Of a stretch of 64,000 nucleotides of DNA, positions 1 through 64,000 are shown piece by piece. Below the pieces are notes generated by a model. The model had not been told where the DNA came from. It saw only the letters and a program-made list of their open reading frames with translations, and did not search any database. The stretch is taken from assembly GCA_034096865.1 (NCBI GenBank), contig JAWQFJ010008574.1, positions 60,001 to 124,000 on the forward strand, given 5' to 3'. Made by a program: the position numbers and the translations under genes. Source of the DNA: Theodoxus fluviatilis (taxonomy: Eukaryota; Mollusca; Gastropoda; Cycloneritida; Neritidae). The number at the start of each line of letters is the position of its first letter. The first letter of the stretch is position 1.

Positions 1-942
1 GGATATCGTTTTTGGGCAGAAGTTGTCTTTGATGGAGATCCGAGAACAGTTTTCGCTCATCTGCTTAAACTTGTGAGTAACTTGAGTCAATTTTGGTTTC
101 GGGTGAGTGGAATAACCCTCTACCTTTTCAGTCACAGAGAGTCGACTGACAGAATTGATTTTTTATTCTTATTACATTGACTGTGATTCTGCCATCATTA
201 AGTCTTATTAAATTCAATCATCTTGAATGTAAATTGCGGTTGTGTTATAAGTGTGGATCGAGAGAGAGTGAATTAGATATCGCCCTTTTCCACAAGCAAA
301 ACCCCTAGACACGGGAGCCGAAAGATTCAAAGATTGAAAAGTGTGTGTGTGAGTGTGGAGGGAGGTGATAGCCACCAACGGAAGCTCCACTGCTTTTGCA
401 GACTGTCGCTTTCCCTCGTGTGGTCTATGTAGTTTAAGGGAAATTATAACCATCTAAACATCGACATTTTATTCCGAATTTGCAGACATTGCGACACAAT
501 CCAACATGAAACACAATATTTAATACGCTGCATTTAAGTGATAATGATTTGTGTTCAAATCATGATGTCGCAATGTATTCATATCAACATCTATTTACTC
601 TCAAAACACCTTCCCAAAACAAGAAACCTTTCTACAACATTCCAGGTTTATGAAAATCTATGCACCCACATACAAACAGTTGCGTGCGCATGCGCGTGAT
701 CGCAAGCATAGCGAATGCTTACCAAGACATGCCCTTTTTAAATAGCAGTGCCTTACTAAACAAGACCAAAAACACAAAAAACATGATACAATATCGGCTT
801 GCAAAACAATTCACTCAGCCACGTCTCTCCATAAATATTCTTGAGTTCGTTGAAACAGGGGTGGGTGCGTGGATGGGCAGCATGGAATATGTCAGCATCC
901 ACCACACGACGAGACAAATGTGATAGTAGAGAAATGTATACA
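1..942. other. Intergenic, no gene recognised
   Basis: Short frames on both strands overlap each other and resemble nothing known to me. No RNA gene is evident. Confidence 0.5.
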
Positions 943-1166
943 CTGCCTCTTCTTGGTTGTCCCTCGGGTGTCGAGGAAGACGATGTGCTGTGCCATCCTC
1001 TGTGGATGCGCATGTGGCTCCGAAGTCCAAACTCCGAGGCACACAGGCGGCTGCAGGTGGGGCAAGGAACACCGGTCTGGACAGTGGTTGAAGCAGCTCT
1101 GTGTCGCCTTGCTCGCGCAGCTTCAAAGCGACAACGACGGCCATCTTCAATAGCTATACACTGCAC
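943..1166 (-). mobile_element. LINE 3'-end fragment (C-terminal zinc finger tail)
   Basis: The minus-strand frame reads VPCPTCSRLCASEFGLRSHM followed by RIHR. This has the same layout as the C-terminal C2H2 finger of the LINE at 52384-52460 (CPFCSRTFRARIGLVSHL). The bases after it (GTCTTCCTCGAC, CGAGGGACAACCAA) also parallel the 3' end of that LINE (GTCCTCGTCGAC, CGACGGACGAACAA). The fragment is 5'-truncated and has no RT domain. Confidence 0.6.
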
Positions 1167-1169
1167 TCA

Positions 1170-2800
1170 GCAAGGGAATAATATAAGCCGCGCATATGGT
1201 GGCAAAGTGGAGGCATTTTTCTTTCCAATGATGTAAATAGCCTGAGAACAGGAGAAACAGCGACAATGTTATGGGCTACTGAAGACTGGTACTCATCGGT
1301 ATGACGTTTTGAGAGAATGGGTTATTAAGTTTAGGCGGAATGTTTACGGACCTTGCAGTGTTGTCATCATGCGGCTATTGTGAATGTGGTATATAGGCTC
1401 AGCTGACCAGCTAGACGACTGTCGATGGAGAGCACAGGAAAACGAGATAATTTGCCATGAACAAATGGTTGTGGGTTCTACATCTAAACAAATCTCGATA
1501 CCTAACTCCTCTCACTGTACTTGGCCGATGTCTCGAAATGAGGCTAGATGACGTCAGTCCCATGTTGTGCTGGAGGGCAACATATTCAGATAAATTGTCC
1601 GACAAATTCATATTTCACAGGGACCCAGGAGCTGAGGATGTCATTATCTTTGATAAGCGGGACTGACTTCCTTGCGGCCAAAAGCAAAACCAGACAGCGA
1701 TTCTTCAATTATACGGCCAGTGTGCAGTGGAGCAGACACGAATCGAATGTCGATGAGATGGTTTCGTGGTGAATGTCGGGGGGTCATGGTTGCTGCAGGT
1801 CACGTGGAATGGAAATACAAGCGGCAGGAGAGCGCCGACAAAACGCCTGCACGCAACGCCGTGATATTTCGCCATCAACACGTCATTCGCCACGAATCAC
1901 AAGGTCACGATCACCCAGGGTGGCCCTCAACTCGTCTCAATCCAATTTTAAGTTCCCTTGTTTGTGTTTTCAACCATTTAGTGTCCGGTGCTCTACTTTC
2001 AACTTCTCCATTTATTTAATACATTTTGGGGTAATGAAGTGATCTTCCGTCATGAACACGTCATCCATCAGGTCACACAAGGTCGCGGTCACCCTTAAAT
2101 CATGTGCTCGCCTTCCAGCTTTCGCCCTCGACATCGCTATCCGGTGCTAAATTATTAGATTTCTGCTTTTTGCCATATAGCGCCCATTGCTTCTCCATTT
2201 ATTCTTCGAGTCTTTGGGGATAAAATTAGCGCTGTTTTACGTCCATCTAAGAACTGCCTTAATCGATTCTTTAAGTCCTTGAGTCTGTACTTTATCGTGA
2301 AATGTCTTGCCTTCTGCCTCAGGCTTGCTCCGTCCATTCTTCAGTTTGTAGAGGCCGATTGTATTTTTTAATAGATATCCCGGGTTCTAAGTGTCTCCAT
2401 CAACTCTTCAAGTTTTCCAGCACTAGAGATCTTTTCTGAGCTGCTTCTATCTAACTTACAAGTTCTTCAGTTTCTTTTAATCGAGAGATATCGAGCACTC
2501 TGCTTCAGAGGCTGTCTCCATCTCATCCTCAAGCTCTCAAGCTTTTATTTCATTCTATGGTGTCTAGACCTACACTCATGATCTAGAATGCTTCGTTTAT
2601 TGTATAAGACCTTGAACCAGTTTTTCCTATCCACTCCTTTCAGAAAGTGGTCAGGGAGGTTTAGTGCTTCTCGACAGTCTGGTGCTGCTAGAGGCCATTC
2701 CAGCGCAAAATCACAAGTGACAGCATAGACATGCAGAATGCTTCGTGAATTTGAAAAAAGCTCAAGCCTCGTTGGTATCTGCAACGCACCCACACACGTT
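1170..2800. other. Intergenic; weak direct repeat near 1870-2150
   Basis: No gene recognised. Two diverged copies of a motif (CACGTCAT, then AAGGTCACG or AAGGTCGCG and TCACCC, later TCCGGTGCT) occur about 180 bp apart, at about 1878-1995 and 2054-2150. Confidence 0.35.
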
Positions 2801-2860
2801 TGATGGATGGATGGACGAACGGACGGACGGACGGACGGACGGAGGAAGGGAGGGAGGGAG

Positions 2861-3027
2861 TATTACGGCCTGTTAGTCTGTGTACGCTATGTAAGGCCAT
2901 TACGCACAAAAATCACTAGAATAGTTAAAAATAAGCGCAATTCAAGTCACCATGTCCCCATTTATTCGCCTCTTCGTGTTGGGAGACATGGTGGGTCTAA
3001 TCTTTAAACCCCCAACCCACAGGGGGA
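2861..3027 (+). repeat. Hairpin interspersed repeat, copy A
   Basis: About 167 bp homologous to the copies at 48838, 52661 and 55451. It starts TTACGGCC, keeps the CTATGTAAGGCC arm and GGGAGACATGGTGGGTC, and ends ACCCACAGGGGGA. A GGAC/GGGA tandem tract lies directly 5' (2812-2860). Confidence 0.75.
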
Positions 3028-3029
3028 AC

Positions 3030-3941
3030 ACGTTTGATGCCACCATTAAAATGATCACCTCTCTTGCTTTTAAGATCCTTACTTACTTCAGTCACATGAT
3101 AATTAATTGGTATCGTTATTTTTAAAAGTGTACACTTAAAGTGCTTTTTTTTTCAATTCAAGCACCTCTCATTTATACTTTAGATTGTAGAGGTGGTACG
3201 TTCTCCCAGAAAACAATGTTATACCATACTCGGATTGATTGGAACACGATTGAAATGTAGGCGCCTGCAAGACCCACTAAATACCCTCAGTCACATGACT
3301 TGTAGACTTTGGTGTCAAGTCTCACTCAGTGACCGCAGGGGTTGCTACTATCAATTCACTTTCCACACGCTGAACATCGGGGAATTAAACGTCTGCATCC
3401 ACGCTGCCATCCCGGTGAGCCCATACCAGTTTAGCCATGTAATTCTCGCCTGGAACTGTTGTCCTAATGATGGACGAACAATGTTTCCGTACTTATATTT
3501 TCCCGGTCTTTGTGTGCACGTGATTCTATACGTGTGTATCCTGCCCCATTCATAAGGCAACAGAAATTAGTTCATGCAGCTGAGGTGAGGTCTATGAAAG
3601 AATGACTGAAGGTCCGAGCTCCTGCGCGGCGAAGGGGTTTTATACGGAGATTCAACGAAATGAAATACGACTGCAAAAGCACAGAACTTCCACAGGGTCT
3701 GCAGCAAAGACCTCACAAGGAAGGGCTAGAACTCAAAGGACTTACGATGACGACGACGATGACAACGACAATAACAACAAAGATGGCAACGCTGACGACC
3801 AAGAAAACGCGTACCTGTAAACAGCCCTTTTCAGGGCCATCTTAGCTCAAGAAAGAATACACTGTCGGTTGCTGTCCACACCTTTTTATTTTCGACCAAG
3901 AAAACGACAACGTTGATGACCAGGGGACCTCTGCGGCGGCG

Positions 3942-4014
<73 letters not shown>

Positions 4015-7000
4015 CGACGATGACGATAACGACGGTGATGGTGATGATGACGATGTCAACAACACGATACGATGATGACGACAGCAACAATGAGGATGAG
4101 GACGATTGTCATGATTATCATCATTGCCACGACGGTGACGATGCCGAAAGGACAACGTCGACGACGACGATACTAACGGGGGAACGCATTGAAATGCAGG
4201 CCTAAACTTGACTGTGCCCTAGACATTGGTCTCAAGTCCCGACATTGTCCGATGGCCTTGTAGCGTGCTCTTGCCAGGACCATTAGTTTCTTTCCTGTGG
4301 GCTTTCAGTGCGTTCACTCGCGGCTTCCAAAGTTTCGCCACACTCCATCACTGAACCCCAACGTTGTCCCCTCCAACCCTCTTTCTCCTCAGCCGTCTCC
4401 ATCCATCTTATTGCAAGTTGACAAACCATGCGCAGATGCAGTCTTGCGAAATGTCGCTGTGCACGGAAGTTGTGCGTGTGCGTGCACGTGCCCACTGAGG
4501 GTTTGTTCTTGTCATTCCCTCAGTTCCTCTATGCTGTCTCTATTTAAACCCACCTGTTCATGTATCAGTCAGTCTATTCATTCATTCTTTCACCCGTCCA
4601 TCTATATACCCACTGTGATCTGTGAAGTGTACCGCGGGACTTTCAAGGGCAATAACTATAAGACCACAAGGCGTCGGCGAGAGGTACAAGTTCTTCGTCC
4701 AGACATTTTATTTTCTCAATAAACACAGCGCCCTTTGACCTCCCACCCACGCCCTGTGGTTTTGTTTCCATCTGTTTGTGTATGCTTGGCTGGCTTCCTA
4801 GCTGATTGTCATTGGGGCAGTCCGTCTCTTGATCACCCCATCGTTCTATCTGAACAGAACAAGCACTTGCCAACACAACAAGCATAATTGCATCGCGTGT
4901 TCGCCGCTACAAATACTATCATAGCGTTCGCCACTTTATCTTCATTTCTTAACCATCAGCCGTTTCGTAACTACTCACCCCTCCTTTCCTCCCTCCCCCC
5001 ACCCCACCCCTCCTCTTCCGCATCGTGAAGTGCTTCACACACCTTGATGGAGAGGACGGAGAAGACAAAGAGTCACAAGACTCGAGAAGGCGACTCCAAG
5101 GCCTGACGTGTCCATTAGTCTTAATCCATGTCGTTTCTTCAGTCCTGGAACCAGCAGGCCGTGGAACTCGACTGGGATCCTTCGCGCCACGGGGACACAG
5201 TCTTCGTGCCGTATTTTGTGCTGCGGCGTCTGTCATGGAGGGGAGGGCCGGGCTGGGGCGACACGTTCTCGCCATTCCCGCCATTTGTCCGTCCTGCCTT
5301 CCTGTCAGCTTCTTTCCGGCCTAGACATCTGTGGTCTGCCCGGCCCGTGGAAGACACGCAACTGCCTGACCCAATACCGGCTTATCCAACCCCCTGCAGC
5401 ACGGATCTATAGAGCTCAAGCCTGCCAAGGACGAGATCTTTTGTACCGTTGCGAAATACGGATGAAGGTTCACGTGACTTACACGCTGGATTCGTGAGAG
5501 GTTTTGAGGAAACTGTTCCGTCTCTTGTTGTAACAACGTATTCTTTCCTCGGACTCGGTGACAGCAAAATATGATAGAAATAAGCATGACGAATTCTATG
5601 ATGTGAATACGACAGCTGCAAATGTATACTTTTTTTTACATTGATCTTTGCCAGTTGTAATCTTCCACCAAAAGTTAACAAAATAATCTAAAGCACACAA
5701 CACCGATTTCCCATTGTTTTTTTTAATGTAAACGAGCATACTTCATGTAGACAAAATGGAAAAGACTTGCTTTGGAGAGTATACGTGAATGAATGGATTT
5801 TGTGCGTGAGTGCGTGCGGTTCTGAGTGCATGTATGCGTGCGTTTGTGTGTGTGTGTGAGTGTGCATGTGAGTGAGCGAGTGAGTGCGTGTGCGTGTGTG
5901 TGTGTGTGTGTTTGCGTGCGTATGTGTGGTGTGTGTGTGTGTGCGTGTGTGTGGGCGCACGTGTTTGTGTCGTACGCGTACGTGTGAATATACCCACATA
6001 CTATTTTCATTTGAAGAGTTTCACAACAGCAAAACTCACTATTTTCCCTCTGGAAACTCAGTAAACCATGCGTTGAAACTAATGGATAAACTGATTTTCA
6101 GTGTATCTTTAAAAAAAGAAGCATTGATTTATTCAAGTTCCACATGGAATGTCTTTGGGAAAATATGTTTAACTTCCGCACCTGAAGCAATACGTGAAAA
6201 TTTCAAGCGAAGATGCGAACAAATTCTCCTGAATGAAACACTGGCTAAACCAAGAAGAGTTTTAACAGTAGCTAACACTTTGTTTACAGTTAAATGCATT
6301 TCTAAATGCTTCCAAAACATACTTTGTAAAGCAGATGTTGAAGAAAGTGCTGTATTCGTTGAAACATGGTAGAGCAAAAAAAAAAAAACTATTCCGTAAG
6401 GTTCGCCCACTTTATATTCATGTCTTGAATTACTGACAATAATTTATTCGACAAAAGGTCAGCATGTAACATCAATGCAAAGATGTAGTATAAATCTTTT
6501 GCGCAAAATGGAATTTAGTTCTAGAATCATCTGTATTATCCTTTCTTTTCTTTTCTTTTTTAAAATTTCTTTATTCAGAAGGGAATGGCGCAGCAGCAGC
6601 CAAAAAAAAGAAAAAAAGGTAGATATCATGGAGGATGGAGAGAGATGAGATCTGGAATGGGAAAGGTAAGGGGGAGGGGGGGGGGGGGGGGGAGGCGGAC
6701 GGGCAAGAGGGGGCGGGCAAGTGGGGGCGGGGAGTGGGAGACGGGGTGAGGGGGGGACCGGGTCAGGATGCGTTGGTTGAAGGGCCTTTTTTTGTCAGTG
6801 TTGTATATAATAGTGTCTTTATTTATACTGGTAAGACCGGCGACCACCTGTTCTATAATTTTTCCAATATTCCATTTCTACAAGCAATTTTTTTCTTCTA
6901 TTCTATATGTTTATTGAAGGACTTGCCTAAAGGAATCAAACTCTATTTCATAATTTAGACACTTAGCTTGATGAATATTTTGTTTGTTGCTAGTATTAAG

Positions 7001-7730
7001 ATGATATTTACAATAGGAGGGGCAGATTTCTGTATTATCCTCACCAGTCTATCAAAATGAAGGACTGCGCCAACTTTTAAAATTGTCTTCACAATATTTT
7101 AAAGTGGCCAAATCATTCCTTTTTGTATTAATTATAGCAATTTATGTCCGTCGCTTTTTCACAAAACTTGGTGAAGTTAATCTTATGTGTAATTAATTCT
7201 TCCAACCACCGGAACCGAGCAAAAGGGTCACACAAGAAGGGACAAAATGCAAGGAGGAAAAGGCACGCCACCCTTGCTCCTAGTTCAGTTACTGACGTTG
7301 AAAAACTTCGTTCGGGGATGCTTCTGCCGGCTGTTCCGCAAGGATCCTCCTCTCCCAGCGTGTCAGTAGCGGCTGATGAAGCCAATACGGAATCACATTC
7401 ACACATGAGGATCGTCAAAGATTGAAGTGCTTGTTGCAAGTCGGTCCGGAGATACAAATCCAGTTCGTTCCTTTTCACCAGGGTATCCATCCTGTCCAAG
7501 GATCGAATACTGAGACGGCAACATTACAGTCGTGGTCCAAAGTCCTTGGGGTTTCGAAGGCTACTTCATACACATGCAGTTGTGGAAACGTAACCAACAC
7601 CTTGGATCGATTAACGGGGTAGCTGTTGCATGACCTGGATCACAGTTGCGTGAAACCAAGTCTTCTTAAGATCCCGCAGCAGTATTCCCGAAACTGAAGT
7701 AAGCCTCAGAGTATCCCCCGAATCACCATC
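3030..7730. repeat. Intergenic with microsatellites (GAT)n and (GT)n; no gene recognised
   Basis: An ATG/GAT trinucleotide tract lies at about 3940-4012, a GT/GC-rich tract at about 5836-5955 and a G-rich tract at about 6668-6690. The open frames here arise from these tracts or are short and overlapping on both strands. Confidence 0.6.
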
Positions 7731-7849
7731 ATGACAAAGCGAAGTCTTCTGTCAAAATATGATGTACTAGCCGCTTCGCGGCCAGGCACTTTGCAAAGCG
7801 CCAAAGCCACATACAAAGCCAAATTATTCAGATGCTATTTTGTTTTTCT

Positions 7850-8757
7850 CCGCCTTCGCCGCCTTCGACACAGTCGTCCAAATTCTTCAGTCGCCACTTT
7901 GTTTTTCTCGTTACGTAACCATGATAACCATAAATTTAGTTCACAGATCTTCATCATTTGACTTGACCTACCCACACACCAAATTTCGGTCAAATCGGAG
8001 CACTTTGAGTTTTCGGCGGCCATCTTGTTTGTGCCCACTTCCGGTTACCATGGCAACACCATTTTTTTTACCCCATGTTGACCTGACCCCGGTCCACATC
8101 TAACTAACCCCATACCAAGTTTTAAGTCGATGGGAACTCCTGTGTCTCAGGCGGCTTTGCCGCCTTCGACACAGTCGTCCATTGTTTCTTCAGCCGCCAT
8201 CTTGTTTTTCTTGTCACGTAACCATGACAACCAAATTTTTTTTTCACAGATCTTCATGATCTGACTTTACCTACCCACACACCAAATTTCGGTCAAATCG
8301 GAGCACTTTGAGATTTCGGCGGCCATCTTGTTTGTGCCCACTTCCGGTTACTATGGCAACGCCATTTTTTTAAACCCCATGCTGACCTGACCCCGGTCCA
8401 CATCTAACTAACCCCATTCCAAGTTTTAAGTCGATGGGAACTCCTGTGTCTCAGGCGGCTTCGCCGCCTTCGACACAGTCGTCCATTGTTTCTTCAGCCG
8501 CCATCTTGTTTTCTTGTCACGTAACCATGACAACCAAATTTTTTTCCCACAGATCTTCATGATCTGACTTTACCTACCCACACACCAAATTTCGGTCAAA
8601 TCGGAGCACTTTGAGTTTTCGGCGGCCATCTTGTTTGTGCCCACTTCCAGTTACCATGGCAACACCATTTTTTTAACCCCACGTTGACCTGACCCGGGTC
8701 CACACCTAACCCCATACCAAGTTTCAAGTCGATCGGAATAAAACTGTGGAAACGTAT
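7850..8757 (+). repeat. About 302-bp unit repeated three times in tandem
   Basis: The marker CCGCCTTCGACACAGTCGTC recurs at 7859, 8161 and 8464. Each unit has a GCCATCTTG-type block near its start, the block CACACCAAATTTCGGTCAAA, a second GCCATCTTG, ACTTCCGG or ACTTCCAG, and GTTACCATGGCAAC or a close variant. The third unit ends in GGAATAAAACTGTGGAAACG, followed by (CA)n at 8761-8798. Units look about 90% or more identical by eye. Confidence 0.85.
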
Positions 8758-9243
8758 GAGTGTCACACACACAGACACACACACACACACAGACAGCGAA
8801 TATATATATAGAGATAGATAAGTTACCTGTGAGTACCATAGACATAGATTCTATTGACCTGGGCTATGTTACTGTCACAATGTATTTTCAGGACAAAGAG
8901 CATTTGTGCATACCAGGAAGGTTTTTTAGGGCGACATTTCCTGTTGGTTGTCACCGGTGAACGCTCATACGTACAGAGAAGGATGTTGGAAGTGACCCTT
9001 GCATCTTTTTTTTCCATTTACGCTTGCGACACATGATATATAATGATGGGTTTCTTTCTTTTCTTTTAAAATTTATCCGCAGTAGTTTGTTCATGTGCTT
9101 GCTACCATACACATTAGCAGCAATAAAACAAACAAGCAAACAAATGAACACGTATATCTCATAATGTCTGCACCGTTCCTGTATTAAATGCTTCACATTC
9201 TTCGTGACACACAACAAACAAGGTTTCACAATCTGTACTGACA

Positions 9244-11547
9244 TTTATTCAAGAAACAGGAAGGAAAAGCCTCGCACCAACGTGTTCAAGAGCCCTTTAG
9301 TATTGATCCAGCAAATTTTAAGAAAGAAATAACCCACACACACTCGCACAAATCTTCCACAAATCTCTTCGCTAATTCTTAGAGCCAAAACCACAGTCTT
9401 TCTTCTTTAAACTATAAGGTTAGGCCGGTTTTTTTATTATCCTTCAAAAGTTACCACAATGAAACAATCTAAATCCCAACATCTTTTCTGTGTCAACAAG
9501 TCGTATCTGAGGGAAGAACTCATCACAAGTTTTTGGGTTGAGGCAGCCCTTGCAGGCAACCAATTTTGACAGCAAACATCAATATCCAAACAAGTGCTCC
9601 TTAACGGAAATACAAAGTTCGGAGATGGACAGTAGCAGGCGACAGTGAGTGGGAGAGATGGGACGAGGGGTAGAGTTTAAAAAGGGAAGTGAATGACATC
9701 TCAAATGCGTCAAAAAGGAAATGACGTCAGTCGCATGACAAGTGCCTGTTTCATTGTGAAACCCCTGCTTGGAGAGAAGGGATGACGGCATTAAAAAAAA
9801 GATTAAAAGGAAATACGTAAAGTACGACCTGGGAAAAGTGGGTTGATAAAACTGGGTGAGCGTGCTGGGGATGGAGCAAAAAGAGGACGAGTTAGATGAT
9901 AAAGGGTTGGTGACATCTTGAAAGAATGTATAAGTGTGGAACAAAAAACGCAAATCTGCGTCATCAGATACTCCCCTCATCTCGACCCATCTGGCTGTCT
10001 CACGTCGTCGGCACGTGAAGGCCTGGCCAAGTGGCCATGGCGCTCTCTTTCTACAGACTTCCGTCTTTCATTGGCCTTCACTCTGCAGACCTACTAACAG
10101 CAATATTACCATATTACAAGTCTCCCTGAATAACATTCAAAGTGATTAGAACGTAAACGGTTATTTTATCACGTGCAGAGTTCGTAGGTACCCAACCCAA
10201 CAAAGCAAAAAGTCTTCAATTGCAGAATTGATAAGCCCTGGTCTTTTGATGACTTCAAACGGCTCAGGATGAAAACGCTCAATCTCATGTACCGAGTTAT
10301 AAAGGACATCACTACATTAGCCACTATCACAGACGTCATCCGTCTAACAAGCTGATGTTTTCCACCATGTCTTATGATCAAAATGTCACAGCACAACAAG
10401 GCAACTTAGACTACGCAGTATCGCGCTATTGTCCCCAGCTGCACTACAGACAATATTTTGAGCTCTCCGTGCAACAGCCGTCTCCACTACAGAAAGGTCA
10501 GATCCCCGATGAAGTAAACAGGAAGTGACATGGAATGACATCCAGTGGGGGATCAGTGGCAATAGGAAGCGATGGATCAGTCACAGAGGCATCCTATGCA
10601 GGGTAGGATAATCAGATGTCCAAGAGTGAGAGCGCAGGAATTGTCACAAAGAATGTACTCCTGCTTATTCTAGATCACTCAAGAAAAACCCCCATTTACA
10701 ATTAAAATTAATATGATTCATACAAGAAAAGCCATGCCATGACGTCCAAACTTTGACAATCTATTTTGACATACGGTGAGTTTCGTTTTCATTTCATTCG
10801 TTTTCATGTCACTCATCAGTCAGAATATAGCTATAACGGTTGCCTCACAACTCCTCATTCGGAACAGCCAGCGAGCTTTGCGGTGAAGTGCATGATGGGA
10901 ACAAATCACAGTGCCTTCCGGCGTGAGTGCAAACGACAGGGGCAGATAACTGCGACCTAATTTGTCACCAGCAGGAATAGGAGGCAGGGCCAGGGTGTCC
11001 ATTAGACAAAAGTCGCTGGAGAGTCACTGCGGCTGAATGCCATTGCCATGACAACGCCTGAATCTCCACGGCAAACTCTAGGTGAAAATTGGGTCGGGTT
11101 TCATGGCGTCAACTTCACACTTTCACTTCCCCACTCAATTCACTCTTCGGGAACATAGGCGCACATCTACGTGCAGGCACGTAGGCGCAACCATGCACGA
11201 AAGCTAACGTGCATGTACGCGCACATGCGTGCATACACATGCATCACACATAAACCTTTTTCGTTAAGGAGAGGAACAGTTTGTAACTGTCTGGTTTGAA
11301 ATAAAGTTATTCATTTTTTAACTTACATGCAAATAATCAAACTCTGAAAAGGAAAAACATTCTTGAATAACACATCAAGGAATGATCAACGATACACGTC
11401 CTACATCATCCTTGCTCTATAGTGCAGCATATAAGACTGACAGTGTCAATGTCAAAATTGTTCCTTCCATAATCAAATATTCACATGCATGAAATAAACT
11501 GCTGAACCTAACACAGCATGCACAACACAACACAAAAATACAGTAAA

Positions 11548-11609
<62 letters not shown>

Positions 11610-12270
11610 ATAGTCCCCGTCTCTTATTCACGACAAACATTTACAGCACGTATATGCTATTCCTGTCTACTGCAAAAGGATGCCACTACTTGCATAACTT
11701 CTTCACACGTTACTACTGCACGTCTACCATGCGTTTTCCCCATCACATTACACAGGTAGTGGTCGATTTCATGTGTTCAAAATGCAAAAAGACAACAACA
11801 ACAACAAACTTCTGCTTAAAGCCTTCCCGAAGTGTGCAACCAAATGCTGCGTCGACTATGATAACATCTGATATTTGTATGTAAAAACTTGAGACATCAG
11901 AAAATATAAAGCTGTCATTGTATGGTGTCCTCTCTCTAGCCAATTTTACTGAACTCAATAATATTCTACAAACTATCTACTGAACCATGAGTCATTTTGG
12001 TCAATTTCTACAATTAGATTTTCTTGACAACCTATCAATGAGGAGCACCACATGGAACACCACGTGAAATCGCAAGGTGACGTGGAGTGGTTGGATTTAG
12101 CTGGGAAAGGAGGAACCCCAGACCTGGTATGAAAGTATCAAAGAAGGACCATGTATCAACGGGTGTGTTTCAAAAAAGAAAAAAAAGAAGAAAACATTCT
12201 GGCAGTGGTGCAACAGTGAGAGAAACTGGCTGGGATCAGGAAATGGGGAGTGACTGGCTGGATCCATTCC
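9244..12270 (-). other. EMC10: Probable EMC10 3' UTR
   Basis: From the stop codon downward in coordinates there is about 3 kb of mostly unique sequence without recognised repeats, apart from a (CT)n tract at 11551-11606. Candidate minus-strand AATAAA signals lie at 9433-9438 and 9244-9249. The latter is followed by a GT-rich stretch (TTGTTTGTTGTGTGT) at the expected distance. Extent is inferred only. Confidence 0.4.
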
Positions 12271-63652
<51,382 letters not shown>

Positions 63653-63879
63653 CTTGGTAACGCACGGCCTACTGGGATGCATACACCGTTTGAAACCCAA
63701 TAAAAAGTAGCGTTTCAGAGCTACGCCGCTGACAAGCCAATCAAATAAAAGCTTTCAAGGAGGCGTGGCGGTCTTCTGTAAGCACGATGTTTAGTTGACG
63801 GCTTCACGCACTGACGAGCCAACTGCGATAGCTTTCCTAAACTCGTTGTATTTTCGAGATCTGACGAAGTCTTGACATT
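63653..63879. promoter_or_regulatory. Candidate bidirectional promoter between EMC10 and a divergent gene
   Basis: Only about 227 bp separate the two start codons, which point away from each other. The interval contains GCCAATCA at 63736-63743 (a CCAAT/NF-Y-type box). The minus-strand CCAAGATGGC over the EMC10 start is a YY1-type motif, a common arrangement at housekeeping starts. No TATA box is convincing. Confidence 0.5.
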
Positions 63880-64000
63880 ATGGAAATAACCGAGGACTTC
63901 ACCCAAGATGATATCATTGTCTACTCTGTATTGTACTCGTCTATCACCGTCGTTTTCGCGATGGCAGTACTTTCCAAATTTTTGACTAATGAATTCCGAT
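63880..64000 (+). CDS. Unrecognised protein, N-terminal 40 residues (runs off the window)
   Basis: An ATG at 63880 opens a frame that stays open to the window edge. It begins with an acidic segment (EITEDFTQDD), followed by a hydrophobic stretch of about 20 residues (about 12-32, containing VYSVLYSSITVVFAMAVL) that looks like a membrane helix or signal anchor. I do not recognise the family. Support comes from its divergent placement against EMC10 and from the composition; a chance frame is possible given the short length. Confidence 0.45.
   Translation, partial: MEITEDFTQDDIIVYSVLYSSITVVFAMAVLSKFLTNEFR

Noticed and set aside
5884..6372. 162-codon plus-strand frame
   Set aside because: Begins in a GT microsatellite; the rest has no family resemblance.

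Overview
This is eukaryotic, intron-rich, repeat-rich DNA, most likely from a mollusc and probably a gastropod. The basis is a neuropeptide-type GPCR and a metazoan EMC10 gene, dense microsatellites, and interspersed repeats of a type I associate with gastropods (the TGACCTTGACC-rich element and a GGCCTATCAGCC hairpin element). The species call is inference; nothing in the window fixes it.

Three protein-coding loci can be supported. (1) EMC10, the ER membrane protein complex subunit, lies on the minus strand. Its seven coding exons run from 63652 down to 12271. All splice sites are GT/AG and all phases agree, giving about 234 residues with a signal peptide, a luminal domain, one C-terminal membrane helix and a Gly-rich tail. 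Its last intron is about 46 kb (12349-58277). (2) A class A, FMRFamide-receptor-like GPCR lies on the plus strand and is nested inside that intron. It has four coding exons (45653-46057, 47104-47351, 47675-47993, 53016-53471) and encodes 475 residues. (3) An unrecognised gene starts at 63880 on the plus strand, head to head with EMC10 across about 227 bp, and runs off the window.

Layout: 1-9240 is intergenic, with a LINE 3' fragment, a hairpin repeat copy and a triplicated 302-bp repeat. 9244-12270 is the probable EMC10 3' UTR. 12349-58277 is the giant EMC10 intron. It holds two near-identical TGACCTTGACC elements (14956-15848, 17438-18264) and a badly disrupted third (about 39460-40650). It also holds a 58-bp minisatellite of about 42 units (21228-23671), a 42-bp minisatellite (28950-29646) and many GA, GT, CT and GACA tracts. 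The nested GPCR gene is here too; its own third intron carries an 809-bp (GGGTA)n array, a 5'-truncated LINE and a hAT-like DNA transposon inserted into that LINE. 58278-63652 holds EMC10 exons 6 to 1, and 63653-63879 is a candidate bidirectional promoter.

The nested insertion is well resolved. A 1297-bp element with 15-bp terminal inverted repeats and a 6-bp target duplication (TGGTAC) splits the LINE, and removing it restores the LINE reading frame. The very long open frames at 21-24 kb and 28-30 kb and in the GA/GACA tracts are by-products of tandem repeats, not genes.
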